Shown here: positions 24,940 to 33,072 of the stretch, piece after piece
How positions within the stretch are numbered: the first letter of the stretch is position 1
Layout of the letters: each line of letters starts with the position of its first letter
Assembly: GCA_003154775.1 (NCBI GenBank)
Contig: PMES01000101.1
Location: forward strand, 1-64,000
Direction: 5' to 3'
DNA: 64,000 bases
From: Acidobacteriota bacterium
GTDB taxonomy: Bacteria; Acidobacteriota; Terriglobia; Acidiferrales; UBA7541
Program-made: the position numbers and the translations under genes
Notes under the pieces: model-generated
Database searches by the model: none
Told to the model about the DNA's origin: nothing
What the model saw: the letters and a program-made list of their open reading frames with translations, nothing else

Positions 24940-25367
24940 TTGTGCTGCCTTATTATCATCGTCCAATCGGCGGCTAGAAGGTCTCGCATCGCAGACTTGG
25001 CAGCACTCATGAAGGCAGACTCACTACTACCGATATCGTCGTAACGTACCTCAACCAGCGAGACCGTGCAGCCGGTATGTTGGTAGAGACCGTCCAACAG
25101 TACATCAGCAACACTCTCCGCGATAGCTCGCTCAAACCTGGGCAGGGCGCCTTTGTCCACCGCTGCTGACCAAGAAGCACACACCTCAAAACTAAGGTCG
25201 TCTGCCGGAGCACACTCGAACCGGACGAACGCGTAACTTGATGGATGGCCGTACTGCCCACGAAACTCGTGCTGGACGGTCGTTGAGGATGCAAGACGGA
25301 AGAAATTGCGTGAACGCTTGTGGTCCCGAAGTCCTTCAAGTGCGTTTCTGTCGAGGCGAGAATTCAT
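24936..25367 (-). CDS. Stand-alone EF-G domain IV-like protein
   Basis: From ATG 25367 the 143-residue product contains FRGQYGHPSSYAFVRFECAP, GALPRFERAIAESVADVLLDG, CTVSLVEVRYDD and IGSSESAFMSAAKSAMRDLL. These align in order with EF-G domain IV (GRGQYGHV, IPKEYIPAVQKGIEEA, VVDIKVTLYDG, VDSSEMAFKIAGSMA). No GTPase domain precedes it. TATACT and GGGAA lie just upstream of the chosen start; the track start at 25484 adds sequence unlike the family. In EF-G this domain enters the ribosomal A site. A ribosome-related role for this isolated version is speculative. Confidence 0.6.
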   Translation of the reverse strand: MNSRLDRNALEGLRDHKRSRNFFRLASSTTVQHEFRGQYGHPSSYAFVRFECAPADDLSFEVCASWSAAVDKGALPRFERAIAESVADVLLDGLYQHTGCTVSLVEVRYDDIGSSESAFMSAAKSAMRDLLAADWTMIIRQHK

Positions 25368-26264
25368 GAATGTTCCCAGTATAGGCTCTGCGGGCCCCTC
25401 TGCAACGCGCCGAGCAAAGTAACGGCACGCTCGGCAGGAATCCACTTGGACGAATAGCGCTACTGTTACATGTGAGTCCGGCAAAACGAACCAGAAGTCC
25501 TAGGAAACGCTAAGCACAATCTGGGTACATTAAGGGGACGATAAGAAGTGACCTTCGGTACCTTGTGGTATCAACAGATGTCCGCCGACACCGTTTGATA
25601 TCAATCGATTACATAACAGTGCTACCCTGTCACGGCAGATATCGCCGGCATGCCACTCTGGGAGCCGGTATGAAAATCACGAGGAGTCTCACCCTCGGCT
25701 TCCCGCGCCAAGTCCGCTCGTTTTTCTACACGCCCTTGTGGCGCGGAGCTGCCAGTGCTCCCCATCCTGTTCCTTACTCTGCTGTCCGCCTGGGGCGTTT
25801 GCCCTTTCCTGGCCGCCTCGGTTCCGCTCCTGAAATCACGATTACTTCGGTGTTCGCTTTGACCTCGCATTCTCGTAGCAGTTGCCGCCACTGCTTTTCC
25901 GGCTTAATTCTCAGTGTTTCGTAGATCACATAAATGTACTTCTTCCATTCATTCGAAAGATATCCACGCGTGTCGGCAAGAATTTCGTCCGCTAGTCTTT
26001 ACCCTCGACAATCGCTTCCGAACAGATCACTGCGTTTTACGCTGCCAGTGATGAAACGAGACAAACGACTTACGTGCCTGTTTCCTGGAGAGTGGCAGAC
26101 CATAGGTCTGGATCCTAGCCGAATATTTAACGGATAAGGCCACACTTTTTTAAACGCGCTGAAGAATGCTGTGCAGCTCTGGCCATCTCCATTTACGTCT
26201 CCGAAGTTCCACAACCTTCATTTTTGTTCTAGTGCGTGCTAAGGTCCTCTATGACTGACTCTAT
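25368..26264. other. Region without an intact gene, containing a nuclease remnant
   Basis: About 900 bases between the EF-G IV-like operon and the HNH gene hold no complete frame. A minus-strand remnant at 25774-25998 is listed separately. The 119-aa plus frame at 25565 and the other short frames have no recognisable features. Confidence 0.4.
25774..25998 (-). pseudogene. C-terminal remnant of a restriction-endonuclease-like protein
   Basis: One minus frame reads RLADEILADTRGYLSNEW followed by KKYIYVIYETLRIKPEKQW and LLRECEVKANTEVIVISG, ending at a stop. This resembles the C-terminal strand-helix part of PD-(D/E)XK-type proteins (helix, then IIFVIYE, then VIVISG). A stop codon lies just upstream in frame and no N-terminal half is found, so the gene is a fragment. 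The assignment is by pattern only. Confidence 0.35.
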
Positions 26265-26906
26265 ATGCCAGCCAGCGAGAAAAGGCCTCGGCGGAAGCTG
26301 TCCCCCGAGAACGAAACTGTCGTGCTGATGAGGAGTGCCCGGAGATGCGCTCTATGCTTTCAACTCGATGGCGACCTAAGGCAGCAGGTCGGCCAAATAG
26401 CGCACCTGGACGGCAACCGCGCGAACGGAGCGCGCGACAATCTCGCTTGGTTATGCATGCGCCATCATAGTGAATACGACTCCACCACTAGTCAGCACAA
26501 GAACTACACCATTTCCGAACTCAAGCTGTCGCGCAACCGACTATACGGAATCATTGCAAGCGGGAAGCATCTGAAGGGCAGGACCCCAAGCCTTTGGCCA
26601 GACAGCGGCTATGAAGGGTTCCAGAAAGTTATGGCCGACATCGAGGCCCGGCTTAATGAACGCTTTGCAAAGTCGGGATCTAAGGGCGAGGCGCCAACCC
26701 TCCGCGAGGTATTGGATCAAGGGCGCCGTTTGGTAGACGCGGCGTTAGAGCGTCTCTTGCCTCCACCCACACATTTTCCGCGTTCGATTCACCAAGCGCG
26801 TTTGCTCGAATACTGCCGCATGCGATCAGCGTCAACAATCACTCGCGCAATTCCTGCCTGCACGATGGCCCGCGCGCAGTCCATGCAGGGCGTCACCTCC
26901 ACATAA
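26265..26906 (+). CDS. HNH endonuclease domain protein with chimeric C-terminus
   Basis: The first 110 residues carry an HNH zinc-finger nuclease pattern: RRCALCF, GQIAHLDGNRANGARDNLAWLCMRHHSEYDSTTSQ. These small proteins are frequent in defence islands. The frame continues past about residue 180 into DNA that is antisense to the deoxycytidylate deaminase gene, so the last 30-40 residues (LLEYCRMRSASTITRAIP) are probably an artefact of the junction. The core domain seems intact. Confidence 0.65.
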   Translation: MPASEKRPRRKLSPENETVVLMRSARRCALCFQLDGDLRQQVGQIAHLDGNRANGARDNLAWLCMRHHSEYDSTTSQHKNYTISELKLSRNRLYGIIASGKHLKGRTPSLWPDSGYEGFQKVMADIEARLNERFAKSGSKGEAPTLREVLDQGRRLVDAALERLLPPPTHFPRSIHQARLLEYCRMRSASTITRAIPACTMARAQSMQGVTST

Positions 26907-27202
26907 ATCGTGCAGCCCTGAAGCGCCGTGCCCGCCCGCGCCGCATTGTAGATGCCGTTGCGTTCCGCGTGCTCAATCCAGAGATACTTCTCAGGGCGCG
27001 CCAGTCTCTCAGGAACAGTGTCCCTAATCCCGCGCGGAAAGCTGTTGTAGCCTGTGGACCGGATTTCGTGCGCCGGGCCGACAATCACGCACCCAATCTG
27101 GGTCGCTGGATCTTTGCTGCGCAATGCAAGGGAGCGGCACACACCCAGGTAATACGCGTGCCAGCCGGGAACTCGTCTTACTAGGGTCGTCATTTTGTCC
27201 AT
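26789..27202 (-). pseudogene. Deoxycytidylate (dCMP/cytidine) deaminase, C-terminus truncated
   Basis: The protein has the zinc deaminase motifs HAERNGIYNAAR and PCMDCARAIVQAG and the start MTTLVRRVPGWHAYYLGVCRSLALRS. After VIVDADRMRQYSSK the family normally continues with about 20-30 residues of helix and strand; here it ends RAW and stops. ATG 27202 is used. I infer that the last part was removed at the right junction of the accessory region near 26,810. The catalytic zinc site is intact, so some activity may remain. Confidence 0.6.
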
Positions 27203-27334
27203 TGTACTTGGGATACGTGCAAAGTCACGTCTTGTGATCGCCGATGCCTCGCAACACTGCTGACCGTAACTCCACATACAGACCATGGGCCGGGCACAAG
27301 CGTCTGGCCTGTTCCACTTTCGTGAGGGACGCAC

Positions 27335-27793
27335 TCACCACGTATTGTAGGGCGTGCCGTCGCTTCCGGTCTGGTCGGAATTGGAATGCACATCGTCCAG
27401 GCCCGTGCCCGTCTGCTCCGGGCTGATGAGTGTATCGCCGAAATGCGCCACCCAATCGCGCTGCTGCGTGAATGGATCGATGGGAAGTTCACGGAGGTAG
27501 TGCGCGTCGGCGAGATCCTGAAGTGACTGCGGCGCTTGCAACTTGTCCATCGTATAGTTGTCAATCGCGGTGCGCATCGTCTGCAGGTCCGTCTTCAACA
27601 CCGACTCGCGGGCCCTGCGAATCGACTGCTGGTACATCCCCGCGGCAATCCCAACGAGAATCAGGATGATCGAGATCACGATCATCATTTCGAGAAGCGT
27701 GAAGCCGCCCTCCGAGCAGGGAACTCCCGCCCCTTGGCGTTTGCGCCACCTCCGCCCGTTCTGCTTGTTCATGCCTTCGCGTTCCCGCACCAT
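27335..27793 (-). CDS. Type II secretion GspG-like pseudopilin
   Basis: The prepilin site EGG-FTLLEMMIVISIILILVGIA (processing after the second Gly) is followed by a pseudopilin domain with IDNYTMDKLQAPQSLQDLADAHYLRELPIDPFT, the GspG pattern ending DVHSNSDQTGSDGTPYNTW. ATG 27793 starts one base after the stop of the next-upstream gene, so the two are coupled; ATG 27772 is an alternative. It should form part of a type II-like secretion pilus with the adjacent secretin. Confidence 0.8.
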   Translation of the reverse strand: MVREREGMNKQNGRRWRKRQGAGVPCSEGGFTLLEMMIVISIILILVGIAAGMYQQSIRRARESVLKTDLQTMRTAIDNYTMDKLQAPQSLQDLADAHYLRELPIDPFTQQRDWVAHFGDTLISPEQTGTGLDDVHSNSDQTGSDGTPYNTW

Positions 27794-27794
27794 C

Positions 27795-28283
27795 TCACCA
27801 ATCCGAATACTTTGTGCCATCGAGCCCCGTGCCCGTGGACTTGGAGTAAACATCAAACACGTTATTCCCGCCCCAACTCGTCGAATCCGCATCATCCTGC
27901 ACGGAGCGCATGCCCCAGTCTGCCTGGCCGGTCATGGGGTCCACGGGAACGCGGCGCAGGAAGCGAATATTATGCCCCGTAGCGCCGGCTCCGCCGGCGG
28001 CGACGCCCTTCACCAGGGTGTCCAGGTCGGGTGGATAGCCCTCGCTGCCCACCTGCACGCGAATCTGATTGCGGTCGGCTAAATCCTTGTAGCGGTCAAT
28101 GGCGTCGCGCATGTCCCGCAAATCCTTGCGGAGTTCCGCTTCGCGCTGGCGCACGATGGTGTAGCGCTGCAAGGGAAGCGCCGCGGAAGCCAGGACCAGC
28201 AGAATGGTGCAGGCGATGATCAACTCCAGAAGCGTCATACCCGCTTCCGGGGTGCGCCGGCTTTTGCTTGGATGCGACTGCAT
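27795..28283 (-). CDS. Type II secretion GspG-like pseudopilin, second copy
   Basis: The 162-residue protein has a prepilin leader ending EAG-MTLLELIIACTILLVLASAALP, then a GspG-type domain (DLRDMRDAIDRYKDLAD, LRRVPVDPMTGQADWGMR, NNVFDVYSKSTGTGLDGTKYSDW). The calcium-loop-like C-terminus with VYSKSTG...DGT.Y.DW is kept. It lies between the secretin and the other pseudopilin, all on the minus strand. Methionine at +1 of the mature protein is allowed but less usual than Phe. Confidence 0.8.
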   Translation of the reverse strand: MQSHPSKSRRTPEAGMTLLELIIACTILLVLASAALPLQRYTIVRQREAELRKDLRDMRDAIDRYKDLADRNQIRVQVGSEGYPPDLDTLVKGVAAGGAGATGHNIRFLRRVPVDPMTGQADWGMRSVQDDADSTSWGGNNVFDVYSKSTGTGLDGTKYSDW

Positions 28284-28306
28284 TCCGCCCTCTTGAATTG
28301 GAACGA

Positions 28307-30631
28307 TTACTGTACCCGCAGAGTTGCTTCGCTGGTGACCAGCGGTATCGGCTTCTGCTGCGAATCCTTGGCGTTCACCTGCACGATCGAAAGATTTGTT
28401 GTGCCGACCGCGAGCGCTTTGACCACCACGCCGAGCAAGGTGCCGCTGCCATTCACGCCGGGGGTGTTGGGCTGGCGGGTTGTCGAAATAATGGCCTGTC
28501 CGTGTTCCTTATCCACGCGCTGCACAATCGCGATTTCCTGAGTGCCGCCGGAGAGGAATCCTCCGTGGCGCACTTCCTCGACGCTGATAATCGCGGGGTT
28601 GTACTGCAACAGCATGGGCACGGAATATAGATCATTCACATTCTCCACCACCACGCCGATCGTGGCGGTCTGCCCTGGGCTCAGGTTCAGCGTGGAAGGC
28701 TCGAAGCGGATGCGCGGCCCCGTTGCCTGCGCTTGCGGATTGGGAATTTGCGCGGGCGCGCCGGGCTGCGCGCCGGGCGTTGGCGCGGCCGCGGGCACAA
28801 CTACCCCTCCAGGTCCTGGAGTTGCCGGCGCCGCTGCCGGCTGTGTCGCCTGTGGATTCGGATTCGCCGTCGGAGCCTTGACGTCCAACTCGCGCTTGGC
28901 CCCAACAAAGGTGTCTGTACCGGAGAACATCGGCCGTAGGTTGGCCTTGGTCCATTCCGGCAGGCGCACCACGCGCGGGATCATCACGATCAAAACTTCG
29001 TCTTCCTGCACCTCCGTATTATCCGCGGAGAAGAGGTAGCGCATCACCGGAATCTGCGCCACACCCGGCCAGCCATTCAGAGTCCTCGTGTCCGTACGCT
29101 GTATCAATCCTCCGAGGATGCTGACCTCTCCCTCTTTCAGGCGGATTTCGTGCTCCACCTTGCGCTGGCTGATGATGGGCTGCGAGATGCCACCGATGGT
29201 GGACGTGCCGGTTACGGACGAAACCTCGATGGAAACCTTCATGCTCACATCCCTATTCGGATGCACGTGCGGCGTCATGTCCACGTTCACGCCGACGTCG
29301 ATGTACTGAAACTGCGTGTTGACCAGCGGGTTCACGAATCCTGCTCCACTCGTGGCTCCCACGCCAACCCCTGCCTGAAAGCTTCCCGTTGCCACTGGCA
29401 CGCGGTCGCCAATCTTCAATTTTGCCGATTGCCCATCGATTCCGCGTAGTTCCGGGTTCTGGAGAATCTTTGTCGAACTGTCGGTGAGCAAGAAGTTCGC
29501 GGTGGCGCTCGGCAGCGTCAAGACCACGTCGCTCTGGTTCAAATGGCGTAGCTGATTTAGGGCGGCGGTGTTCGCAGCACTGGTGGTGGTCGTCGAGGTT
29601 GTTGTGGACGTGCTCGTGGTATAGCTTGGATTGATCTGAATGGACGCCGACTGCCCCGGCAGGATGCCCAGATTCTTCAGATTGTCCGTGCGCGCTTCCA
29701 GGATTAGCACCTGGACGATTACTTCCGGCTTGGCCTTGTCGATATCCCGAATGATTTTTTCGGCCAAAAGCAGTTTATCCGGCGTGTCGCGAATAATAAT
29801 GGCATTCTGCGAGTTCACCTGCTGGATGCGCTTCAGGTCCAGCAATTGCCTCAGCCCCGTGCTGATTTCCGTCAAGTCCTGTGGGATCGACACGTTGCTC
29901 AGGTAGAAAGTCCGCACCACCTGCTCTTCGTAATCGCGCCGCTTTTGCGCCTGGTCCGGAATGATCATGATGATGTTCTCCGTGACCGGTTTCCAGAAGG
30001 TCTTGCTCTGCAGACAGGTGATATCGAGCGCCTGCTCCAGCGTCACATTGTTCAATTCCGTGCTGATTCTTTTTTGCTGCAAGTCCGGATCGTAAATTAC
30101 GGTCAGCCCCGCAAGTTTTCCGATGGTGTCGAAGACCACCTTGGCATCGTTCGACATCTTCAGGTTGATGGGGGCCCGCGAAAGTGGCTTGATTTCCGGT
30201 GGCTCCGACGCCATCACCGGCTCCCCATTTTCAACCAGGGGCTCCTCGGCGGCCTGGTTCGCGGCGGCGCGCTCCGCGATAAGCTCCAGCGTTTTTTTTA
30301 CTTCCTGATCGGCGACGGAACTCGAGGGATCGTACACCTGCGCGCGCTGGAACTCGGAGAGGGCGCCTTGCAAATCGCTTTTGTCCAGCAATTTCATGCC
30401 CTGATGCACGTGCTGCTGGCTGGCTTCGAATCGCGCCTGGTTCAACTTGATCTGGAAATTGGCGTTGTGCGGATCGACTTTCGTGGCCTTCAGGTAGTAG
30501 TCGACGGCGGCGTCAAAATCCTTCAGGTCTTCGGCGCGCATGCCGGCAGTGTAGTTCTGGTTGCCTTTTGGGCAGCCCGCAAGGGAGACTCCGAAGGCAA
30601 TGCAGATGGCAACCTTACTCCAGCGACGCAT
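28307..30631 (-). CDS. Lipoprotein secretin with C-terminal cohesin-like domain
   Basis: ATG 30631 follows GGAGAG and gives 774 residues. A lipobox VSLAGC is followed by TPR-like helices (DFDAAVDYYLKATKVDPHN), secretin N-domains, and the secretin core with VPVATG and VEHEIRLKEGEVSILGGLIQRTD. After a Pro/Ala-rich linker a beta-sandwich (RIRFEPSTLNLSPGQTATIGVVVENV, LLQYNPAIISVEEVRHGGFLSG) resembles cohesin modules. It probably forms the outer-membrane channel used with the two pseudopilins. The cohesin-like tail could contact exported or surface proteins; that is inference. Confidence 0.82.
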   Translation of the reverse strand: MRRWSKVAICIAFGVSLAGCPKGNQNYTAGMRAEDLKDFDAAVDYYLKATKVDPHNANFQIKLNQARFEASQQHVHQGMKLLDKSDLQGALSEFQRAQVYDPSSSVADQEVKKTLELIAERAAANQAAEEPLVENGEPVMASEPPEIKPLSRAPINLKMSNDAKVVFDTIGKLAGLTVIYDPDLQQKRISTELNNVTLEQALDITCLQSKTFWKPVTENIIMIIPDQAQKRRDYEEQVVRTFYLSNVSIPQDLTEISTGLRQLLDLKRIQQVNSQNAIIIRDTPDKLLLAEKIIRDIDKAKPEVIVQVLILEARTDNLKNLGILPGQSASIQINPSYTTSTSTTTSTTTTSAANTAALNQLRHLNQSDVVLTLPSATANFLLTDSSTKILQNPELRGIDGQSAKLKIGDRVPVATGSFQAGVGVGATSGAGFVNPLVNTQFQYIDVGVNVDMTPHVHPNRDVSMKVSIEVSSVTGTSTIGGISQPIISQRKVEHEIRLKEGEVSILGGLIQRTDTRTLNGWPGVAQIPVMRYLFSADNTEVQEDEVLIVMIPRVVRLPEWTKANLRPMFSGTDTFVGAKRELDVKAPTANPNPQATQPAAAPATPGPGGVVVPAAAPTPGAQPGAPAQIPNPQAQATGPRIRFEPSTLNLSPGQTATIGVVVENVNDLYSVPMLLQYNPAIISVEEVRHGGFLSGGTQEIAIVQRVDKEHGQAIISTTRQPNTPGVNGSGTLLGVVVKALAVGTTNLSIVQVNAKDSQQKPIPLVTSEATLRVQ

Positions 30632-30878
30632 GGACTCTCCGAGACCCCGTCTGATCCCAAACCTCGTCTTTACTTGCCTTTGGAGTCTAGCATCCGCCTT
30701 AGCAGCGCGGCAAGCGACGCCCGCTCGGATGTCCTGCATGTCACACTGTCCCATATACCAATCGCATCCCATCTGGTGGACCTGTGGACACACGGCTGGG
30801 GCCTATCTCCACCGGCTGGACCACCTTGGCCAGCCTTCCTTGCTTGTTTAGACGCAGCATCGGGTAAAATGAAAGATT

Positions 30879-31385
30879 GTGACCAAGCCAACTAAGAAAC
30901 CCGAAAAGGGCAAAGATACCAAAGGCCCGCGCGACCTGATCGTCGCCCAAAACCGCTCCGCTTCCTATCACTATCATATCCTTGAGAAGCTGGAAGCGGG
31001 CTTGGTGTTGCACGGCACGGAAGTCAAAGCCCTCCGCGAAGGCAAGGCCAACATTCGCGATGCCTATGTGGACTTCAAGCCCAGCGGTCCCTACCTCGTG
31101 AACGCGCACATCGCGCAGTATATGCCCGGCGGGCCGTGGAATCATGAACCGCTTGGTAACCGCAAGTTGCTGCTTCATAAACGCGAAATCTACAAATTGT
31201 CTGGCCGTACCGAATCGAAAGGTTTGACCGTCATTCCCTTGCGGATTTATTTCCGCAACGGCATTGCCAAGGTCGAAATCGCGCTGGCGCAGGGCAAAAA
31301 GTCGTGGGACCGCCGCCAGAACGAACGTGACAAGGATGCCCGCAGGGAAGCGGAGCAAGCGATGTATCGCAACCGGAGGCGATAA
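30879..31385 (+). CDS. smpB: SsrA-binding protein SmpB
   Basis: The 168-residue protein has the SmpB core: NRSASYHYHILEKLEAGLVLHGTEVKALREGKANIRDAYV, the KLLLHKREI segment and the basic C-terminal tail (KKSWDRRQNERDKDARREAEQAMYRNRRR) that enters the decoding centre. It starts at GTG. The N-terminal extension TKPTKKPEKGKDTK is longer than in many relatives. SmpB delivers tmRNA to stalled ribosomes; the ssrA gene is not in this window. Confidence 0.95.
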   Translation: MTKPTKKPEKGKDTKGPRDLIVAQNRSASYHYHILEKLEAGLVLHGTEVKALREGKANIRDAYVDFKPSGPYLVNAHIAQYMPGGPWNHEPLGNRKLLLHKREIYKLSGRTESKGLTVIPLRIYFRNGIAKVEIALAQGKKSWDRRQNERDKDARREAEQAMYRNRRR

Positions 31386-31392
31386 ACGAACC

Positions 31393-32883
31393 ATGCAAAT
31401 CACGTTGCAAACCAAACCCATTGTCACGCTCGCGGAAGATGCTCTTGTCACCTACCTGTTCGAGGAGAGCGTCCCCATCCAAAACCGCATCGCCGACCTC
31501 GATAAGCTCACGGGCGGTTTGCTCGGCCGCTTGGCCAAGAGCGGCGAGCTCACCGGGAAAACCCTGGAACTGACCCTTGTCCATGCGCCGGCAGGCCTGA
31601 AGTCCGCCCGCTTGCTTCTCGTCGGGGCAGGGAAGCGCGAGCTATTTAACCCTGCAACGCTGCGAAAAGTTGCGGGTGCGGCGCTGCGTTATTTGAAAAC
31701 CCGCGGTGTCCACAAATTCGTCTTCGCCCTCCGCGAAGGCGATCTCACCGAAGAAGCCGCCCAAGCGGTCACGGAAGGGGCCATTGCCGCCGATTTTGAG
31801 TCCGACAAGTACAAGACGGACAAGAAGAACGATAAGTTCATCGAGGCGCTGTCTATTGCGGGCTATGGTGACGCGCAGAAAGCCGTGGGCGAAAGGGGTA
31901 TTGCCCGCGGGCGCTTTGTTGGCGATTCGCAGAACTTTACCCGCGACCTCGTGAACGAGCCCTCCAATAAACTCACGCCGCGCATCCTGGCCGAAAAAGC
32001 CGAAGCCATGGCCAAGGAAGCCGGCCTGAAGGTCGAGATCCTCGACGAAAAGAAAATCGCCGGCTTGAAGATGGGCGCGCTGCTTAGCGTCGCTCAGGGC
32101 AGCGTCGAGCCGCCTCGCGTCATCGTGATTACCTACACGCCCGCGATTGCAAAGCCCGGCGCGCCGGTCATCGGCCTCGTCGGCAAGGCGGTCACCTTCG
32201 ATACCGGCGGCATTTCCATCAAACCGTCCGAAGGCATGGAAAAAATGAAGTACGACATGGCCGGCGGCGCCACCATGCTCGGCGTGATGCGCGCACTGGC
32301 CGCACTGAAGCCCAGCGTCAAGGTCATTTGTGTCGTCCCAGCAACGGAGAATATGCCGGGCGGTAAGGCGCAAAAGCCCGGTGACATCCAGACCGCCATG
32401 TCTGGGAAGACCATCGAAGTGCTGAACACCGACGCCGAGGGGCGCTTGATTCTTGCCGATGGCATTCATTACGCCAAGCAGCTTGGCGCAACGCATCTCG
32501 TTGATGCTGCCACGCTCACTGGGGCGATTGTTGTAGCGTTGGCGGGTATCAATGTAGGCGTGTTTGGCTCCGATCAGGCTTGGACGGACAAACTGCTCGC
32601 CAGCGCCAAAGCTGTCGGCGAAAAAATGTGGCCCATGCCCATGGACGAGGAATACCGCGAATTTATCAAAGGCAGTTTTGCCGACATTCAGAACATAAGC
32701 AGTGGAAAAGGCGGCGGCGCCATCACCGGCGCGATGTTCATTCGTGAATTCGCGGGCGATACCCCCTGGATTCACCTCGACATCGCCGGCACCGCCTGGA
32801 ACGACGACGCCAAACCTTGGCTAGCCAAAGGCCCCACCGGCGTAGCCCTCCGCACCTTGGTCCACCTAATCACCACGCTCTAA
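31393..32883 (+). CDS. pepA: Leucyl aminopeptidase PepA
   Basis: ATG 31393, seven bases after the smpB stop, gives a 496-residue M17 aminopeptidase. The C-terminal catalytic domain carries VTFDTGGISIKPSEGMEKMKYDMAGG (metal-binding Asp and Lys) and EVLNTDAEGRLILADG at about 342-357. The N-terminal domain (QNRIADLDKLTGG...LLLVGAGKRELF) is the macro-fold part. It removes N-terminal residues from peptides in the cytoplasm. The track start at 31264 overlaps smpB and is rejected. Confidence 0.95.
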   Translation: MQITLQTKPIVTLAEDALVTYLFEESVPIQNRIADLDKLTGGLLGRLAKSGELTGKTLELTLVHAPAGLKSARLLLVGAGKRELFNPATLRKVAGAALRYLKTRGVHKFVFALREGDLTEEAAQAVTEGAIAADFESDKYKTDKKNDKFIEALSIAGYGDAQKAVGERGIARGRFVGDSQNFTRDLVNEPSNKLTPRILAEKAEAMAKEAGLKVEILDEKKIAGLKMGALLSVAQGSVEPPRVIVITYTPAIAKPGAPVIGLVGKAVTFDTGGISIKPSEGMEKMKYDMAGGATMLGVMRALAALKPSVKVICVVPATENMPGGKAQKPGDIQTAMSGKTIEVLNTDAEGRLILADGIHYAKQLGATHLVDAATLTGAIVVALAGINVGVFGSDQAWTDKLLASAKAVGEKMWPMPMDEEYREFIKGSFADIQNISSGKGGGAITGAMFIREFAGDTPWIHLDIAGTAWNDDAKPWLAKGPTGVALRTLVHLITTL

Positions 32884-32934
32884 ACGCGCATCAATTGTGC
32901 GTAAATGCGCCTTGGGGTTCGGAGCCGCCCCCAA

Positions 32935-33015
32935 GCCCGTCATTCCGAACGGAGTCCGCGAAGCGCGGGTTTTGCGCCCCGTACGCTTCGTCGGGGTGAG
33001 GAATCTCTCTTCAGC
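32935..33015. repeat. GTCATTCCGAxxGGAG...GAGGAATCTCT intergenic repeat
   Basis: GTCATTCCGAACGGAGTCCGCGAAGCGCGG...GGGTGAGGAATCTCTCTT belongs to a family of intergenic elements also seen at 43412, 43527, 46057 and 52677 in this window (GTCAT(T/C)CCGAG...GAGGGATC). Internal GC arms can fold. They occur only between chromosomal genes. Confidence 0.55.
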
Positions 33016-33072
33016 TTTCGCTCATCGCTCCTGGAGTCTGCAGGGCATGCAATCCCTCCCCCAGCCATATCC

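Noticed and set aside
1-26800. Integrase or transposase genes expected for an island
   Set aside because: None of the ORFs shows tyrosine or serine recombinase or DDE motifs; the integrase may lie outside the window or be lost.
29846-30895. 349-aa plus-strand ORF
   Set aside because: Antisense shadow of the secretin gene; no domain or signal peptide.
31642-32775. 377-aa minus-strand ORF
   Set aside because: Antisense shadow of pepA, whose motifs are unambiguous.
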